Assembly: GCA_029288485.1 (NCBI GenBank) | Contig: JARIHC010000004.1 | Span: forward strand, 305,412-369,411 | Direction: 5' to 3' | DNA length: 64,000 bases | DNA from: Candidatus Saccharimonadota bacterium | GTDB taxonomy: Bacteria > Patescibacteriota > Saccharimonadia > Saccharimonadales > UBA4665 | In this document: positions 27,521 to 35,602 of the stretch, in pieces | How the letters are laid out: every line of letters begins with the position of its first letter | Numbering within the stretch: position 1 is the stretch's first letter | Made by a program: the position numbers and the translations under genes | Notes under the pieces: generated by a model | Database searches by the model: none | Seen by the model: the letters and a program-made list of their open reading frames with translations, nothing else | Told to the model about the DNA's origin: nothing

Positions 27521-28276
27521 TTAAACTACCTTGTCTCCCCAGTCAGAAAATACGAGAATCACTAAGACTATGGCCGCCATAATGAATATTAGTTGGCGGC
27601 GCATACCTTTGCCCAGTTTGTCGTAATGATCAAGATAATACATGCCGGCCAAACCGTAGCCGATAACGCTCAGCAGTAGAGTCGGCTGAGAGATAAAACC
27701 GTAGAAAATTAACCAATGGCTTAACAGCCAGGCCAGCGCAGCGCCAAAATAACCCCAAGCGTAGGAAAGTAGTTTAGCGTAAGGCTCGTCAAAAGCATCG
27801 AAGAAGTGCCGAGCAGCCATAAAACAAATCACGCCAGTTAACAGGGTCAAACCGTATAAAGGTCCGGCCGTCCAGGCCAAATAGAGCGCCATTAAAGCAG
27901 CCAGCTGGCCGATAGCCGCTTGCACGGTCACCATGGCGTTACTGGAGGCCGGCTTGATAGCTACTAGCCAGGCAGCATAGAGTACTACCCATAAAAGTTG
28001 AACTAGCAGGTTGTCGCTAGCCCTAGTCATAAATAAGACCACCGACAGGCCGACCATGATATCGACCGCGTTGGCGCGCACATTGGCAGCCCAAAACCGA
28101 GGACGTACAGCTAACATACGCCATTTACTTAACACTACCACGCTGAGCGCTAGCTGAACAAAACCCAGCCGGACCAGTATAAATACTACTACCGGCAAGA
28201 CAACTAGCAAGACAAAGTGCAAAAAATGCGCAACGCCGCTGGTGGGTTTAAGTTTGCGAAGGAACTGCCTCATCAC
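27521..28276 (-). CDS. Polytopic membrane protein, unknown
   Basis: 251 residues with about eight hydrophobic segments and short loops; no catalytic motif. It overlaps the LCP gene upstream by 29 bases and stops ten bases before htrA, so it belongs to an envelope operon. No family recognised. Confidence 0.75.
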   Translation of the reverse strand: MMRQFLRKLKPTSGVAHFLHFVLLVVLPVVVFILVRLGFVQLALSVVVLSKWRMLAVRPRFWAANVRANAVDIMVGLSVVLFMTRASDNLLVQLLWVVLYAAWLVAIKPASSNAMVTVQAAIGQLAALMALYLAWTAGPLYGLTLLTGVICFMAARHFFDAFDEPYAKLLSYAWGYFGAALAWLLSHWLIFYGFISQPTLLLSVIGYGLAGMYYLDHYDKLGKGMRRQLIFIMAAIVLVILVFSDWGDKVV

Positions 28277-30071
28277 TGCCTAGTATAATAACAAAATCCG
28301 CGCCGTTAGTCTGGATACTGTTATCAGGCAGATCAGTTGTCGCTGTTAAACCTAGTCGTTGCTCCAGATAATGCCTAGTGTGCTTGGCTTTGCCGTGGCT
28401 CAAGTCTACCAATGTAGTTTGAACAAAGTTAGTGTTTGGCGCGTTGCCAACACTGACCACATTATAGCCGGCGGCTTTTAGCTCGTTGGCCTTGGCCTCG
28501 GCCAGACCGCTTACTTGTGTACCATTTAAGATATTAATTTCCGCATTCTCTTTAATTATGTACGGGTCTTTGAGCTGAGAATGCACATAAGACTGGATAT
28601 CTTTGTAGTTAAAGAGACCAGCCGACGGCAATGCGATCGCCTGCCCAGCCAGAGTGCCGGTAGTGACGTAATTATTCGGAGAGTCAGCCAATCCTAGCGA
28701 AGTTGTCTTATTGTCGGGAATGCCTTTGATAATACCGTAAAGCCGGGTAGCATTTTTGAGCGACAAGTCAGACTGCACATTATTACCAAAAGTACTAGCC
28801 AGCTTGGCAATCTTGAAAGGATTGCTAAGAGTACCCAGCGTCTCAACCTTGTTTTTTAGCGCCAATAGTACGGAGCGCTGCCGCTGGCCGCGCGCAAAGT
28901 CGCTAGTAGTCTCGCGGGAGCGAACATAGTTTAGTGCCTGTTTACCGTTAAAGTTATCTGTGCCAGCTTTTGCTATTACAGGGCTATGGCCGTTCTCCCA
29001 GGCCATAGTTGGATCGACTAGGTCACTCGGTACGTTCACGGTTACCCCGTTAACAGTATCGACTGCCTCTTGGAAAGCCTGGAAGCTAACAAGCACATTA
29101 TAGTGAATGGTTACGCCAAGAACGCTCTCTAAAGTTTGATCAACTTCGTCGAAACCAGCCTGTATAGCATTGGGGTTGGTGCTACCTGGACTCATGCTGC
29201 CCAAATACTTAAATTCACCTGCCTCAAAAGCACTGTTGATCTTCATAGCGCCTTGGTTTGGCACATCTACCCATAAATCGCGCGGAACACTGATTAGCGT
29301 CGAGGTATGATTAACGACATCTATACTGTCTATCATCATTGTGTCAGTCAGATCAGGTCCATCATGATTGCCACCGCCCCGGCCCATTAATAAGACGTTG
29401 ATCCGGCCGTCGGCCTCGCCCTTCAGTAAACCTTTGTCGCCGCCAGATTTTAGTGCTGCCGGATTACCATGAAAAGACTTATTGAGATTAAAGAAGCCTT
29501 GTGAGAACAAGAAGCCACCCACTACTAGAACAAGAATCACAACAGCTACCGCGCCACGAAATGTCCATCGCCTTACAGCCGCCAACTTGCCATAACGAAG
29601 CAATGAATCCAGATGCCGGAACGGGCTCTCGTTGCCGGGCAAATCCATATCGATTGGCGGCATATATTTAGCCGGCACACTGGTCTTAGGAGCGGCCGCA
29701 TATGGCGCTTCATTGGCCACTACAGCTTTAGCTAACTCGTAAACTGAACGCGGAATGCGTTTGGGCTGCGGCTTTTGCTTAGCGACAGGCATACTAGCTG
29801 CAGGCTGCGCATTAGGGATGGCAGAAACGGTTGGTTGAGTTTTAGCGGCAAAAGCGGCTGGCGCTGCCTTCGAGGCTGGCTGCAACTGCGCAAGTCGGGC
29901 GGCACGGAAATGCTGCCGATCATCAAGGTTGCTAGCACCACCGATGTTAGAGGCCCGGTTATGAACCCGCGCGAGCACAACCTTTGACACTGGTTGCGGA
30001 TTCCCAAAGGCAGTTTTTGTTATTTGGCGCCTTGTTTGTATTTCACGCCGTCTGTTGTGTGACGGTCCCAT
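28248..30071 (-). CDS. LytR-CpsA-Psr (LCP) family protein with C-terminal LytR_C domain
   Basis: 607 residues. Residues 1-165 are Pro/Ala/Lys-rich and cytoplasmic; one membrane segment (about 172-192); the LCP domain (about 220-390) has the family signatures INVLLMGRGG, DTMMIDSIDV, TSTLISVPRDLWVD and NYVRSRETTSDFARGQRQR; the last 100 residues match LytR_C (INILNGTQVSGLAEAKANEL). LCP enzymes attach polymers to peptidoglycan. The very long cytoplasmic extension is unusual. The ATG is about nine bases after the expected transcription start. Confidence 0.92.
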   Translation of the reverse strand: MGPSHNRRREIQTRRQITKTAFGNPQPVSKVVLARVHNRASNIGGASNLDDRQHFRAARLAQLQPASKAAPAAFAAKTQPTVSAIPNAQPAASMPVAKQKPQPKRIPRSVYELAKAVVANEAPYAAAPKTSVPAKYMPPIDMDLPGNESPFRHLDSLLRYGKLAAVRRWTFRGAVAVVILVLVVGGFLFSQGFFNLNKSFHGNPAALKSGGDKGLLKGEADGRINVLLMGRGGGNHDGPDLTDTMMIDSIDVVNHTSTLISVPRDLWVDVPNQGAMKINSAFEAGEFKYLGSMSPGSTNPNAIQAGFDEVDQTLESVLGVTIHYNVLVSFQAFQEAVDTVNGVTVNVPSDLVDPTMAWENGHSPVIAKAGTDNFNGKQALNYVRSRETTSDFARGQRQRSVLLALKNKVETLGTLSNPFKIAKLASTFGNNVQSDLSLKNATRLYGIIKGIPDNKTTSLGLADSPNNYVTTGTLAGQAIALPSAGLFNYKDIQSYVHSQLKDPYIIKENAEINILNGTQVSGLAEAKANELKAAGYNVVSVGNAPNTNFVQTTLVDLSHGKAKHTRHYLEQRLGLTATTDLPDNSIQTNGADFVIILGSDEAVPSQT

Positions 30072-30086
30072 CTCTGTTCGAGAACC

Positions 30087-30116
30087 ATTATAACGCGGTA
30101 GTGCTTAGTATGTAAA
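30087..30116 (-). promoter_or_regulatory. Promoter of the LCP operon
   Basis: TTTACA (30116-30111), 18-base spacer, TATAAT (30092-30087), a perfect -10. Short untranslated leader. Confidence 0.6.
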
Positions 30117-30158
30117 GCCCTAAATTCAACAAGCTTGTTCATGATATAGTGAAGAACG

Positions 30159-30782
30159 ATGATTGATGCATCTCCAGAGCCAGAGCATCCGAGTGGACGA
30201 TGGTCCGGCACGCACGGCGCCGTCTCAACAATTGGTATTTTTTTAGCCGCAATAGCTGTAGCGCTATTTATTATCGCGTTCGTGTTTCGGTCTTATCAGG
30301 TAGATGGCCCTAGTATGCAAAACACTTTGCAAAATAGTGATAAGTTAATCATTTGGAAAGTGCCGCGGACTTGGTCTGACATCACCAGGCACGATTACAT
30401 TCCAGATCGTGGCGATATTATAGTGTTCAATGAAAGCGGCCTCAGCGAATTCGGCCAATCAGATAGCAAACAACTTATTAAAAGAGTCATTGGTCTGCCT
30501 GGCGACCATGTGGTAGTCAAGAACGGTTCTATCACCGTTTATAACTCGGAGCATCCGGGTGGCTTTGACCCAGATAAAACTTTGCCTTACGGCAAAAACA
30601 ACGCTATTCCCTACACCAGCGGAACTTTCGATAAAACCTTAGGGCCGCACCAATTGTTTGTCTGCGGCGACAATCGGCCGGACTCGCTAGATTCGCGCAC
30701 TTTCGGACCGATCACCGCCAATCAGATAGTGGGCAAACTTGTAATGCGCGTACTGCCCATCGGTCAAGCCAAGGCGTTCTGA
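30159..30782 (+). CDS. lepB: Signal peptidase I
   Basis: 207 residues. One membrane segment (about 22-43), then the catalytic Ser52 in YQVDGPSMQNTL and Lys108 in QLIKRVIGLPGDHV, and the C-terminal box GDNRPDSLDSRTFGPI. It removes signal peptides on the outer face of the membrane and is an expected partner of SecA in this window. It is followed 20 bases later by parB. Confidence 0.95.
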   Translation: MIDASPEPEHPSGRWSGTHGAVSTIGIFLAAIAVALFIIAFVFRSYQVDGPSMQNTLQNSDKLIIWKVPRTWSDITRHDYIPDRGDIIVFNESGLSEFGQSDSKQLIKRVIGLPGDHVVVKNGSITVYNSEHPGGFDPDKTLPYGKNNAIPYTSGTFDKTLGPHQLFVCGDNRPDSLDSRTFGPITANQIVGKLVMRVLPIGQAKAF

Positions 30783-30801
30783 TTCGTGATATATTTGTAA
30801 T

Positions 30802-31680
30802 ATGAGTCAAACACCAAAAAGGGGTTTAGGTAAAGGCCTGGGCAAAGGTTTCGAGGCGCTTATTTCAAATGATTTTGACAAATCCTTGCTGCTAACCAGC
30901 GAAGACCGCATAGAGAAGATTCCGATCGCTAAGCTTCAGCCTGGCAAGCACCAGCCGCGCACGTCTTTCGACGAAACAGCACTGAAAGAGCTAGCCGCCT
31001 CTATTAAGCGCCACGGCGTAGTTCAGCCGCTAGTAGTAACGCCAGAAAAAGACGGCAAATATAGCTTAGTCGCCGGCGAGCGCCGGTGGCGGGCCTCTAA
31101 AATTGCCGGTCTGAAAGATGTTCCAGCCATAGTCCGTGAGCGCCAGGAGTTGGATCAACTAGAAATCGCTCTGATCGAAAATGTCCAGCGGGTTGATCTG
31201 TCGCCGCTTGAGCAAGCCGTCAGTATTGAGCGCTTGCACGAGCAATTTAACTTGAGTTACGAAGAAATCGCGGGCCGCCTCGGCAAAGGCGTTTCGACGG
31301 TCAGCAACACCGTTCGTTTGCTCCAATTGCCCGAGGCGGCCCAGAGTGCCCTGGCTAAGAGTAAGATCACCGAGGGCCACGCCCGCGCCTTACTATCGCT
31401 AAAAGACGACACCAAGCGGCAAAATTATCTACTTAAAACCATCATTAACAACGGTTGGAGTGTGCGCCAAGCTGAGCGCTTCACCACTTCAGTCAAAGCT
31501 GGCGTAAAAGAGACCAAGCAAGCTCACGCCCGTACTCAAACCGAAACCGCCGAAACCAAGCGTCTCAGCAAAAAAATTGACGCGCCAGTCCACTTAAAGC
31601 GCACCGCCCGCGGCGGCAAACTCGAAATCACCTTCAACGACGATCAAGACCTGGTCCGTATTATCAACCGTTTTCTATGA
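30802..31680 (+). CDS. parB: Chromosome partitioning protein ParB
   Basis: 292 residues. The N-terminal ParA-interaction peptide (KRGLGKGLGKGFEALI), the CTP-binding motif GERRWRASK with ENVQRVDL, the helix-turn-helix (YEEIAGRLGKGVSTVSNTVRLLQL) and a C-terminal dimer domain are all visible. It should load on parS sites and slide as a clamp. No good parS palindrome was found in this window. parA is 1.5 kb away on the other strand. Its last bases overlap the convergent gene at 31675. Confidence 0.95.
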   Translation: MSQTPKRGLGKGLGKGFEALISNDFDKSLLLTSEDRIEKIPIAKLQPGKHQPRTSFDETALKELAASIKRHGVVQPLVVTPEKDGKYSLVAGERRWRASKIAGLKDVPAIVRERQELDQLEIALIENVQRVDLSPLEQAVSIERLHEQFNLSYEEIAGRLGKGVSTVSNTVRLLQLPEAAQSALAKSKITEGHARALLSLKDDTKRQNYLLKTIINNGWSVRQAERFTTSVKAGVKETKQAHARTQTETAETKRLSKKIDAPVHLKRTARGGKLEITFNDDQDLVRIINRFL

Positions 31681-32166
31681 GTTGAGCTGGTTGATGATGT
31701 TCCCGTCCAGCGGATAAGTTCGCTGCCCTGCCGGAATCATCACTTCTCTGTCCTCGAGCTCTTGCAGTCTATCAAGCAGCATACCGATTAGCTGACCCCC
31801 GCTGCCGGCACTTCTTTGAACGCTAGATCTGAGAGCACTTAACCGGCTGCAATCATCGGTAAGCGTAAAAGCGCCCTCTTCGACATCAAACTCTAAAAGG
31901 ACGCCGGCTGCCGTCAGTCCGTGTTTTTTCTGTTCATTTGGCGGCATTTTTAGCCATAAATCTAAAGAGTAATTAGCAATCAGCGGCGACCCGGCAGACT
32001 GTAAGTTGTCATCTTTGTCAGTAATGTCGAATTCAACGAACTTAAAAGGCACTTTTAGGCGGCGATCCATCACTTCCCACCGGATTGCTCGTTCGGCATG
32101 GGTCTCTACAAACCCCTTAAAGCGCTCTTCTTGATAGTTTGGGACACCTTTTAAAACTTCGCTCAT
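31675..32166 (-). CDS. Protein of unknown function between parB and an L,D-transpeptidase
   Basis: 163 residues, soluble, no signal. It has alternating beta-like segments (PFKFVEFDITDKDD, GVLLEFDVEEGAFTLTDD) and a C-terminal helix with LIGMLLDRLQELED. No catalytic motif or family recognised. It overlaps parB by six bases tail to tail. Confidence 0.6.
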   Translation of the reverse strand: MSEVLKGVPNYQEERFKGFVETHAERAIRWEVMDRRLKVPFKFVEFDITDKDDNLQSAGSPLIANYSLDLWLKMPPNEQKKHGLTAAGVLLEFDVEEGAFTLTDDCSRLSALRSSVQRSAGSGGQLIGMLLDRLQELEDREVMIPAGQRTYPLDGNIINQLNS

Positions 32167-32222
32167 ACAATAATGATCCCACTCTTTGTCAATTCAGTCA
32201 AAAACCAAACTGCAGCAGTAAT

Positions 32223-33182
32223 CTACCGGGTAATAGTCACTGTGGTGCCAACAGGCGCCCAGTCATACATCCAAGCCGCAGCAGACGCCGGCAAATGCAC
32301 GCAGCCATGAGACCCGTCAGAGGCATACTGCGGCGAACCATAGGCAAAAGTCTGCCAGCTAGAATCGTGAAAACCATAGTCTGCATAAAATGGCATCCAG
32401 TAATTCACAAAGTATTTGTAGCCTGGGCCTGTCAGGTAAAGATTTCGACTCTTTGAATAAATATGCCAAGTGCCTGTTGGAGTAGCATGACCAGCTAGGT
32501 AAGCGCCAGTAGTAACTGCTGTCTCATAAACTTGGCTAGAGCCATTACAGCCCCACAAGTGTTGCCGGCTAATACTAATCAATACAAGCTTCCGGCCGGC
32601 CGGATTACCGGCACAAGAGCCACTAGGGCTAGGTGCAGCCTGCTTTTTAGCGGCTGCGGCTCTAGCAATAGCAGCAGCCTGCTGAGCTTTCAGTTGCTGA
32701 AGCTCTGGCTGCAATGAGGCCTCGGTAACGCTGGGTGCCACCGGGTCAATAGGTAAATTGATGCTAGCCTGGCCCGCAAACAGGCCCGACTTAATCATCT
32801 TAACCGCTTTAGCCACATCAACTTGACGCCCTTCAGACGCCGGGGTTATAACGTAGTTGCCATTTTGATTAACAATCTGCGCATTAGATGCTGCTTTCTT
32901 TGTCGAATCAGCTATCTGGTTGACTTGCCAAGTTAGCTTTTCATCATCGATATTGGAGGGTGACCAGCCCAACTGAACTGGCGTAAATTCAATTTTTTTA
33001 CCCTGATTTATAAGCGTCAATTGTTTTGGCGGAACCGTCTGCGCGTGATGAACGTTTGAAGCTAACCGACTAGAGTAAGCCGCCGAACTTATGCCAAGCG
33101 GCATGGTGATAATTAAAGCGCTAAGCAGTGTTAGACCAATTAGCGCGCCACGTTTTGTGAGGTGGGCTTTGATGACTGGCAT
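32223..33182 (-). CDS. L,D-transpeptidase (YkuD), second copy
   Basis: 319 residues. Lys/Arg start plus a hydrophobic segment (about 14-34) as anchor or signal; a linker with Ala/Lys helix; then the YkuD domain with YGFHDSSW and the catalytic GSHGCVHLP, ending AWMYDWAPVGTTVTIT. Its layout differs from the copy at 18915, so the two probably have separate substrates. It lies between parA and the unknown gene at 31675. Confidence 0.93.
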   Translation of the reverse strand: MPVIKAHLTKRGALIGLTLLSALIITMPLGISSAAYSSRLASNVHHAQTVPPKQLTLINQGKKIEFTPVQLGWSPSNIDDEKLTWQVNQIADSTKKAASNAQIVNQNGNYVITPASEGRQVDVAKAVKMIKSGLFAGQASINLPIDPVAPSVTEASLQPELQQLKAQQAAAIARAAAAKKQAAPSPSGSCAGNPAGRKLVLISISRQHLWGCNGSSQVYETAVTTGAYLAGHATPTGTWHIYSKSRNLYLTGPGYKYFVNYWMPFYADYGFHDSSWQTFAYGSPQYASDGSHGCVHLPASAAAWMYDWAPVGTTVTITR

Positions 33183-33232
33183 CAGTCGCTATTATACTAC
33201 GAATTACTCTTTAAATCAATGTTTTAGCCGCA

Positions 33233-33994
33233 TCAGACCAGGCGCCCCTCAAACTCTTTGGCGAGCGCCTTATAGGCACGGGCACCTTTGCTCCAGCGGT
33301 CATGCTCGTAAATAGTGCGTCCGTAACTGGGCGCTTCGGCCAAGCGCACATTACGCGGAATAATTGTCTTGAATAGCTTGTCGCCAAAGTAATCAGCGAC
33401 TTCTGTCTGGACCTGATCGCTCAAGCTATTACGCTTATCAAACATCGTTAGCACGATACCAAGCAGTTCCAGTTGAGGGTTGGTGCTGCCGCGCACAGCT
33501 TGAATAGTTTGCAGCAGTTGGCTAAGCCCCTCCATAGCGTAATATTCGGCTTGTACTGGTATTAACACCTGCTTGGCGGCAGTTAAGGCGTTAATTGTTA
33601 ACAGTCCCAGCGACGGCGGGCAATCTATTAAAACGTAGTCGTATGTGCTTGCTTGCTGCAAAGCTTGCCTAAGCGCAAATTCACGGTGTTCGCGGCCAAC
33701 CAGTTCCACCTCGGCGCCCGCCAGATTATTGTTAGCGGGTAACACAAATAAATGTGCGACGTTGGTCTTTTGCGCAGCTTGCATGAGTTGGGCTGTGCCG
33801 TTCAGCACATTGTAAGTTGTTAGCTGAGTGGATTCTTTGGGAATAGCCAATCCGCTAGTGGCATTACCCTGAGGATCTAGATCTACTAGCAGCACGCTAG
33901 AACGCGGACCGGCTAATTGCGCTGCTACGTTTATGGTCGTGGTGGTCTTACCAACCCCGCCTTTCTGGTTTACTACCGCGATAATTTTTGTCAT
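33233..33994 (-). CDS. parA: Chromosome partitioning ATPase ParA/Soj
   Basis: 253 residues. Deviant Walker A KGGVGKTTTTIN at the N-terminus, Walker A' (LLVDLDPQGNATSG) and the ParA block IDCPPSLGLLTINAL. It forms an ATP-dependent gradient on DNA that moves ParB-parS. The usual parA-parB operon is split here: the two genes are separated by two genes and point toward each other. Confidence 0.95.
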   Translation of the reverse strand: MTKIIAVVNQKGGVGKTTTTINVAAQLAGPRSSVLLVDLDPQGNATSGLAIPKESTQLTTYNVLNGTAQLMQAAQKTNVAHLFVLPANNNLAGAEVELVGREHREFALRQALQQASTYDYVLIDCPPSLGLLTINALTAAKQVLIPVQAEYYAMEGLSQLLQTIQAVRGSTNPQLELLGIVLTMFDKRNSLSDQVQTEVADYFGDKLFKTIIPRNVRLAEAPSYGRTIYEHDRWSKGARAYKALAKEFEGRLV

Positions 33995-34068
33995 CAGGGC
34001 CCTCTTTCCCGCCTAGTATACCATCCTTACCCGTATCTTATATATAGCCTTATAATACTAGCTGTATA

Positions 34069-34785
34069 TTACTTAGAGTGCGGTTGTTCTAAGATTTTAG
34101 GCGTACCGGATTCGTCAACCGGCGGACGCATTCGAAGGTTCAAAATAAGCCGGTTGCCGTGTTCCGGCGGCATTACTTGGTGCAAAGTTTGCTCGCCGCT
34201 AGCTAAACCGGTGGCGCGGAGCATCATCACGCTACCGGCAGTGGTTCGGAATTGATCAGTTATACGTGTTTGCCTGTAGTCGTCCGGGTCGCCCAAAGGT
34301 TCGTGAATCAATACTTGCGCGGAGCCAGTGATAGTTATGGTCACCGCGAGCAACTGGTCATTGCGGCGATCACGGTGAACCCCTATCATGTCGCTATTAT
34401 TGCGATAATTTTGATAGCCAGCCTCATTTAGGCTCCAATCAGCCAGTTCTGGGTATTCGTTAGTTAAATTAAGCGCGCGGGAGTGCAGCGCTTCTGCAAC
34501 GAACTTTGCTACTGGCACATTGCCGCTGGACAACTCATCGTAGTATCTTTCGTGGCTTTGCTGTACCTGGAATGGCTTACCCTGATTAATCGGTGCTTTA
34601 ACGTGGTCTCCGAACTCCATAGGCAAACTTGCAACCTCGGCTTCCATGAGGCGGCATATGTCGGCCGTGAACACACCTGAGGCAAATGCGTAGCCTTGGC
34701 TGGCAGTGCGGCGCACATCCGCCTCAAAGTCATAGCTTTCAGAGAATACGGGCGGCATGGCGGCTTGTTCATTGCTCATAGCCAT
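34069..34785 (-). CDS. 2-oxoglutarate/Fe(II) oxygenase-like protein
   Basis: 238 residues from the ATG giving MAMSNEQAAM; the frame stays open upstream to 34983 but crosses strong hairpins and a promoter, so the longer form is unlikely. The metal site is HRD (IGVHRDRRND) and a distal His (TLHQVMPPEHGN), and the 2OG-binding Arg is in NRLILNLRMRPP, in the AlkB/prolyl-hydroxylase order. The substrate is unknown. Confidence 0.7.
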   Translation of the reverse strand: MAMSNEQAAMPPVFSESYDFEADVRRTASQGYAFASGVFTADICRLMEAEVASLPMEFGDHVKAPINQGKPFQVQQSHERYYDELSSGNVPVAKFVAEALHSRALNLTNEYPELADWSLNEAGYQNYRNNSDMIGVHRDRRNDQLLAVTITITGSAQVLIHEPLGDPDDYRQTRITDQFRTTAGSVMMLRATGLASGEQTLHQVMPPEHGNRLILNLRMRPPVDESGTPKILEQPHSK

Positions 34786-34840
34786 ATTGTAGCCAATAAT
34801 TACCGGCAGGCATATTGCCTGTGCTTTATGAGACCTAATA

Positions 34841-34979
34841 ATAAAAACAGCCCTGTTTAGGGGCTGCTTAATTTTTTGTGCCCAGCCCCTCACGAGTAAG
34901 GGCTGGGCGTTTGGCTTTTTATTTAGAGTTTTGAACCAATGTTTGTTGGTTAGAGCCGGTAGATTGCCACCAACCCCGT
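34841..34979 (-). ncRNA. Candidate structured small RNA or leader RNA
   Basis: About 140 bases downstream of a promoter-like pair. On the minus strand: GTTGGT...ACCAAC and ACCAA...TTGGT helices that share a strand, then a 9-pair GCCCAGCCC/GGGCTGGGC hairpin (34908-34880), an A-rich spacer, and CAGCCCC/GGGCTG (34866-34848) followed by TTTTTAT, an intrinsic terminator. GGGGCTG of the second hairpin arm can also pair with CAGCCCC of the terminator. No credible leader peptide is seen. It could be an independent RNA or an attenuating leader for the oxygenase gene. Confidence 0.5.
34880..34920 (+). terminator. Plus-strand face of the paired hairpins
   Basis: GCCCAGCCC/GGGCTGGGC followed by GTTTGGCTTTTT would terminate plus-strand transcription; the adjacent hairpin at 34848-34866 is also followed by a T run on the plus strand. 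No plus-strand gene ends here, so this may insulate against antisense transcription. Confidence 0.45.
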
Positions 34980-34985
34980 ACATTC

Positions 34986-35014
34986 AGTATCTACTTATCT
35001 AAGCGGCTATTCAA
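34986..35014 (-). promoter_or_regulatory. Candidate promoter of the structured RNA
   Basis: TTGAAT (35014-35009), 17-base spacer, GATACT (34991-34986). Four of six consensus bases in each hexamer, with ideal spacing. Confidence 0.4.
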
Positions 35015-35228
35015 GACTTTTTTGAATAAAATTGATGTGCGAATTTATAGTGCATGAAAGCTAATTTTTGGTTATTTTTTTGTTGTAAATAATTAAACGA
35101 CATGTATTTTTATAGTAGTTAGAGTTTTGCCAAACCTCTTAAATCCGAACTGTTAAATTAATTTAGTGCTATATAAATTACAACACAGGCTTTGAAGACA
35201 AAAACTTTTCCACAAAAGGTTTAACGAT
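35015..35228. other. AT-rich gap between rplU and the structured RNA
   Basis: No coding frame, tRNA or strong hairpin seen. It is much richer in A and T than the surroundings. With the structured RNA next to it, this is the longest stretch without a gene. Confidence 0.5.
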
Positions 35229-35537
35229 TTAAGCGATCTTAGTAATTTTTAGCACCGTGTGGCGCTGGCGATGACCGCGAATTTTGCGAACACGTTTTTT
35301 AGCCTTGTAACGGATAGAGGTAACTTTTTCACCCTGGATGTCGGCCTCGACAACTTCGGCCGTAACCTTATTTTTATCTAAGTTTGGTTTGCCGATCTGA
35401 GCTTTTTCGCCGTCTATAAGTAATAGCGGCTCGAAACTAACGGTTTTGCCAGCGTCTTTAATACGCTCAACTTCTACCGTCTCGCCTTCTTGAACGAGAT
35501 ATTGCTTGCCGCCAGTTTTAATTACTGCTTGTTTCAT
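35229..35537 (-). CDS. rplU: 50S ribosomal protein L21
   Basis: 102 residues, normal length. The start MKQAVIKTGGKQYLVQEGETVEVERI and the C-terminal RNA-binding KKRVRKIRGHRQRHTVLKI are typical. The usual partner rpmA (L27) does not follow; a 440-base noncoding stretch does. It lies downstream of ileS on the same strand. No clear Shine-Dalgarno precedes its ATG. Confidence 0.97.
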   Translation of the reverse strand: MKQAVIKTGGKQYLVQEGETVEVERIKDAGKTVSFEPLLLIDGEKAQIGKPNLDKNKVTAEVVEADIQGEKVTSIRYKAKKRVRKIRGHRQRHTVLKITKIA

Positions 35538-35602
35538 AAAGATTATTTATAGATACCGATAGAGCATACCAAAAATTCCCGCCCCTGTAAAGGGTTAGGC
35601 CG

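Noticed and set aside
34786..34983. Upstream extension of the oxygenase-like frame by 66 codons
   Set aside because: The added codons cross a promoter-like pair and two strong hairpins including a terminator; the segment reads as noncoding RNA.
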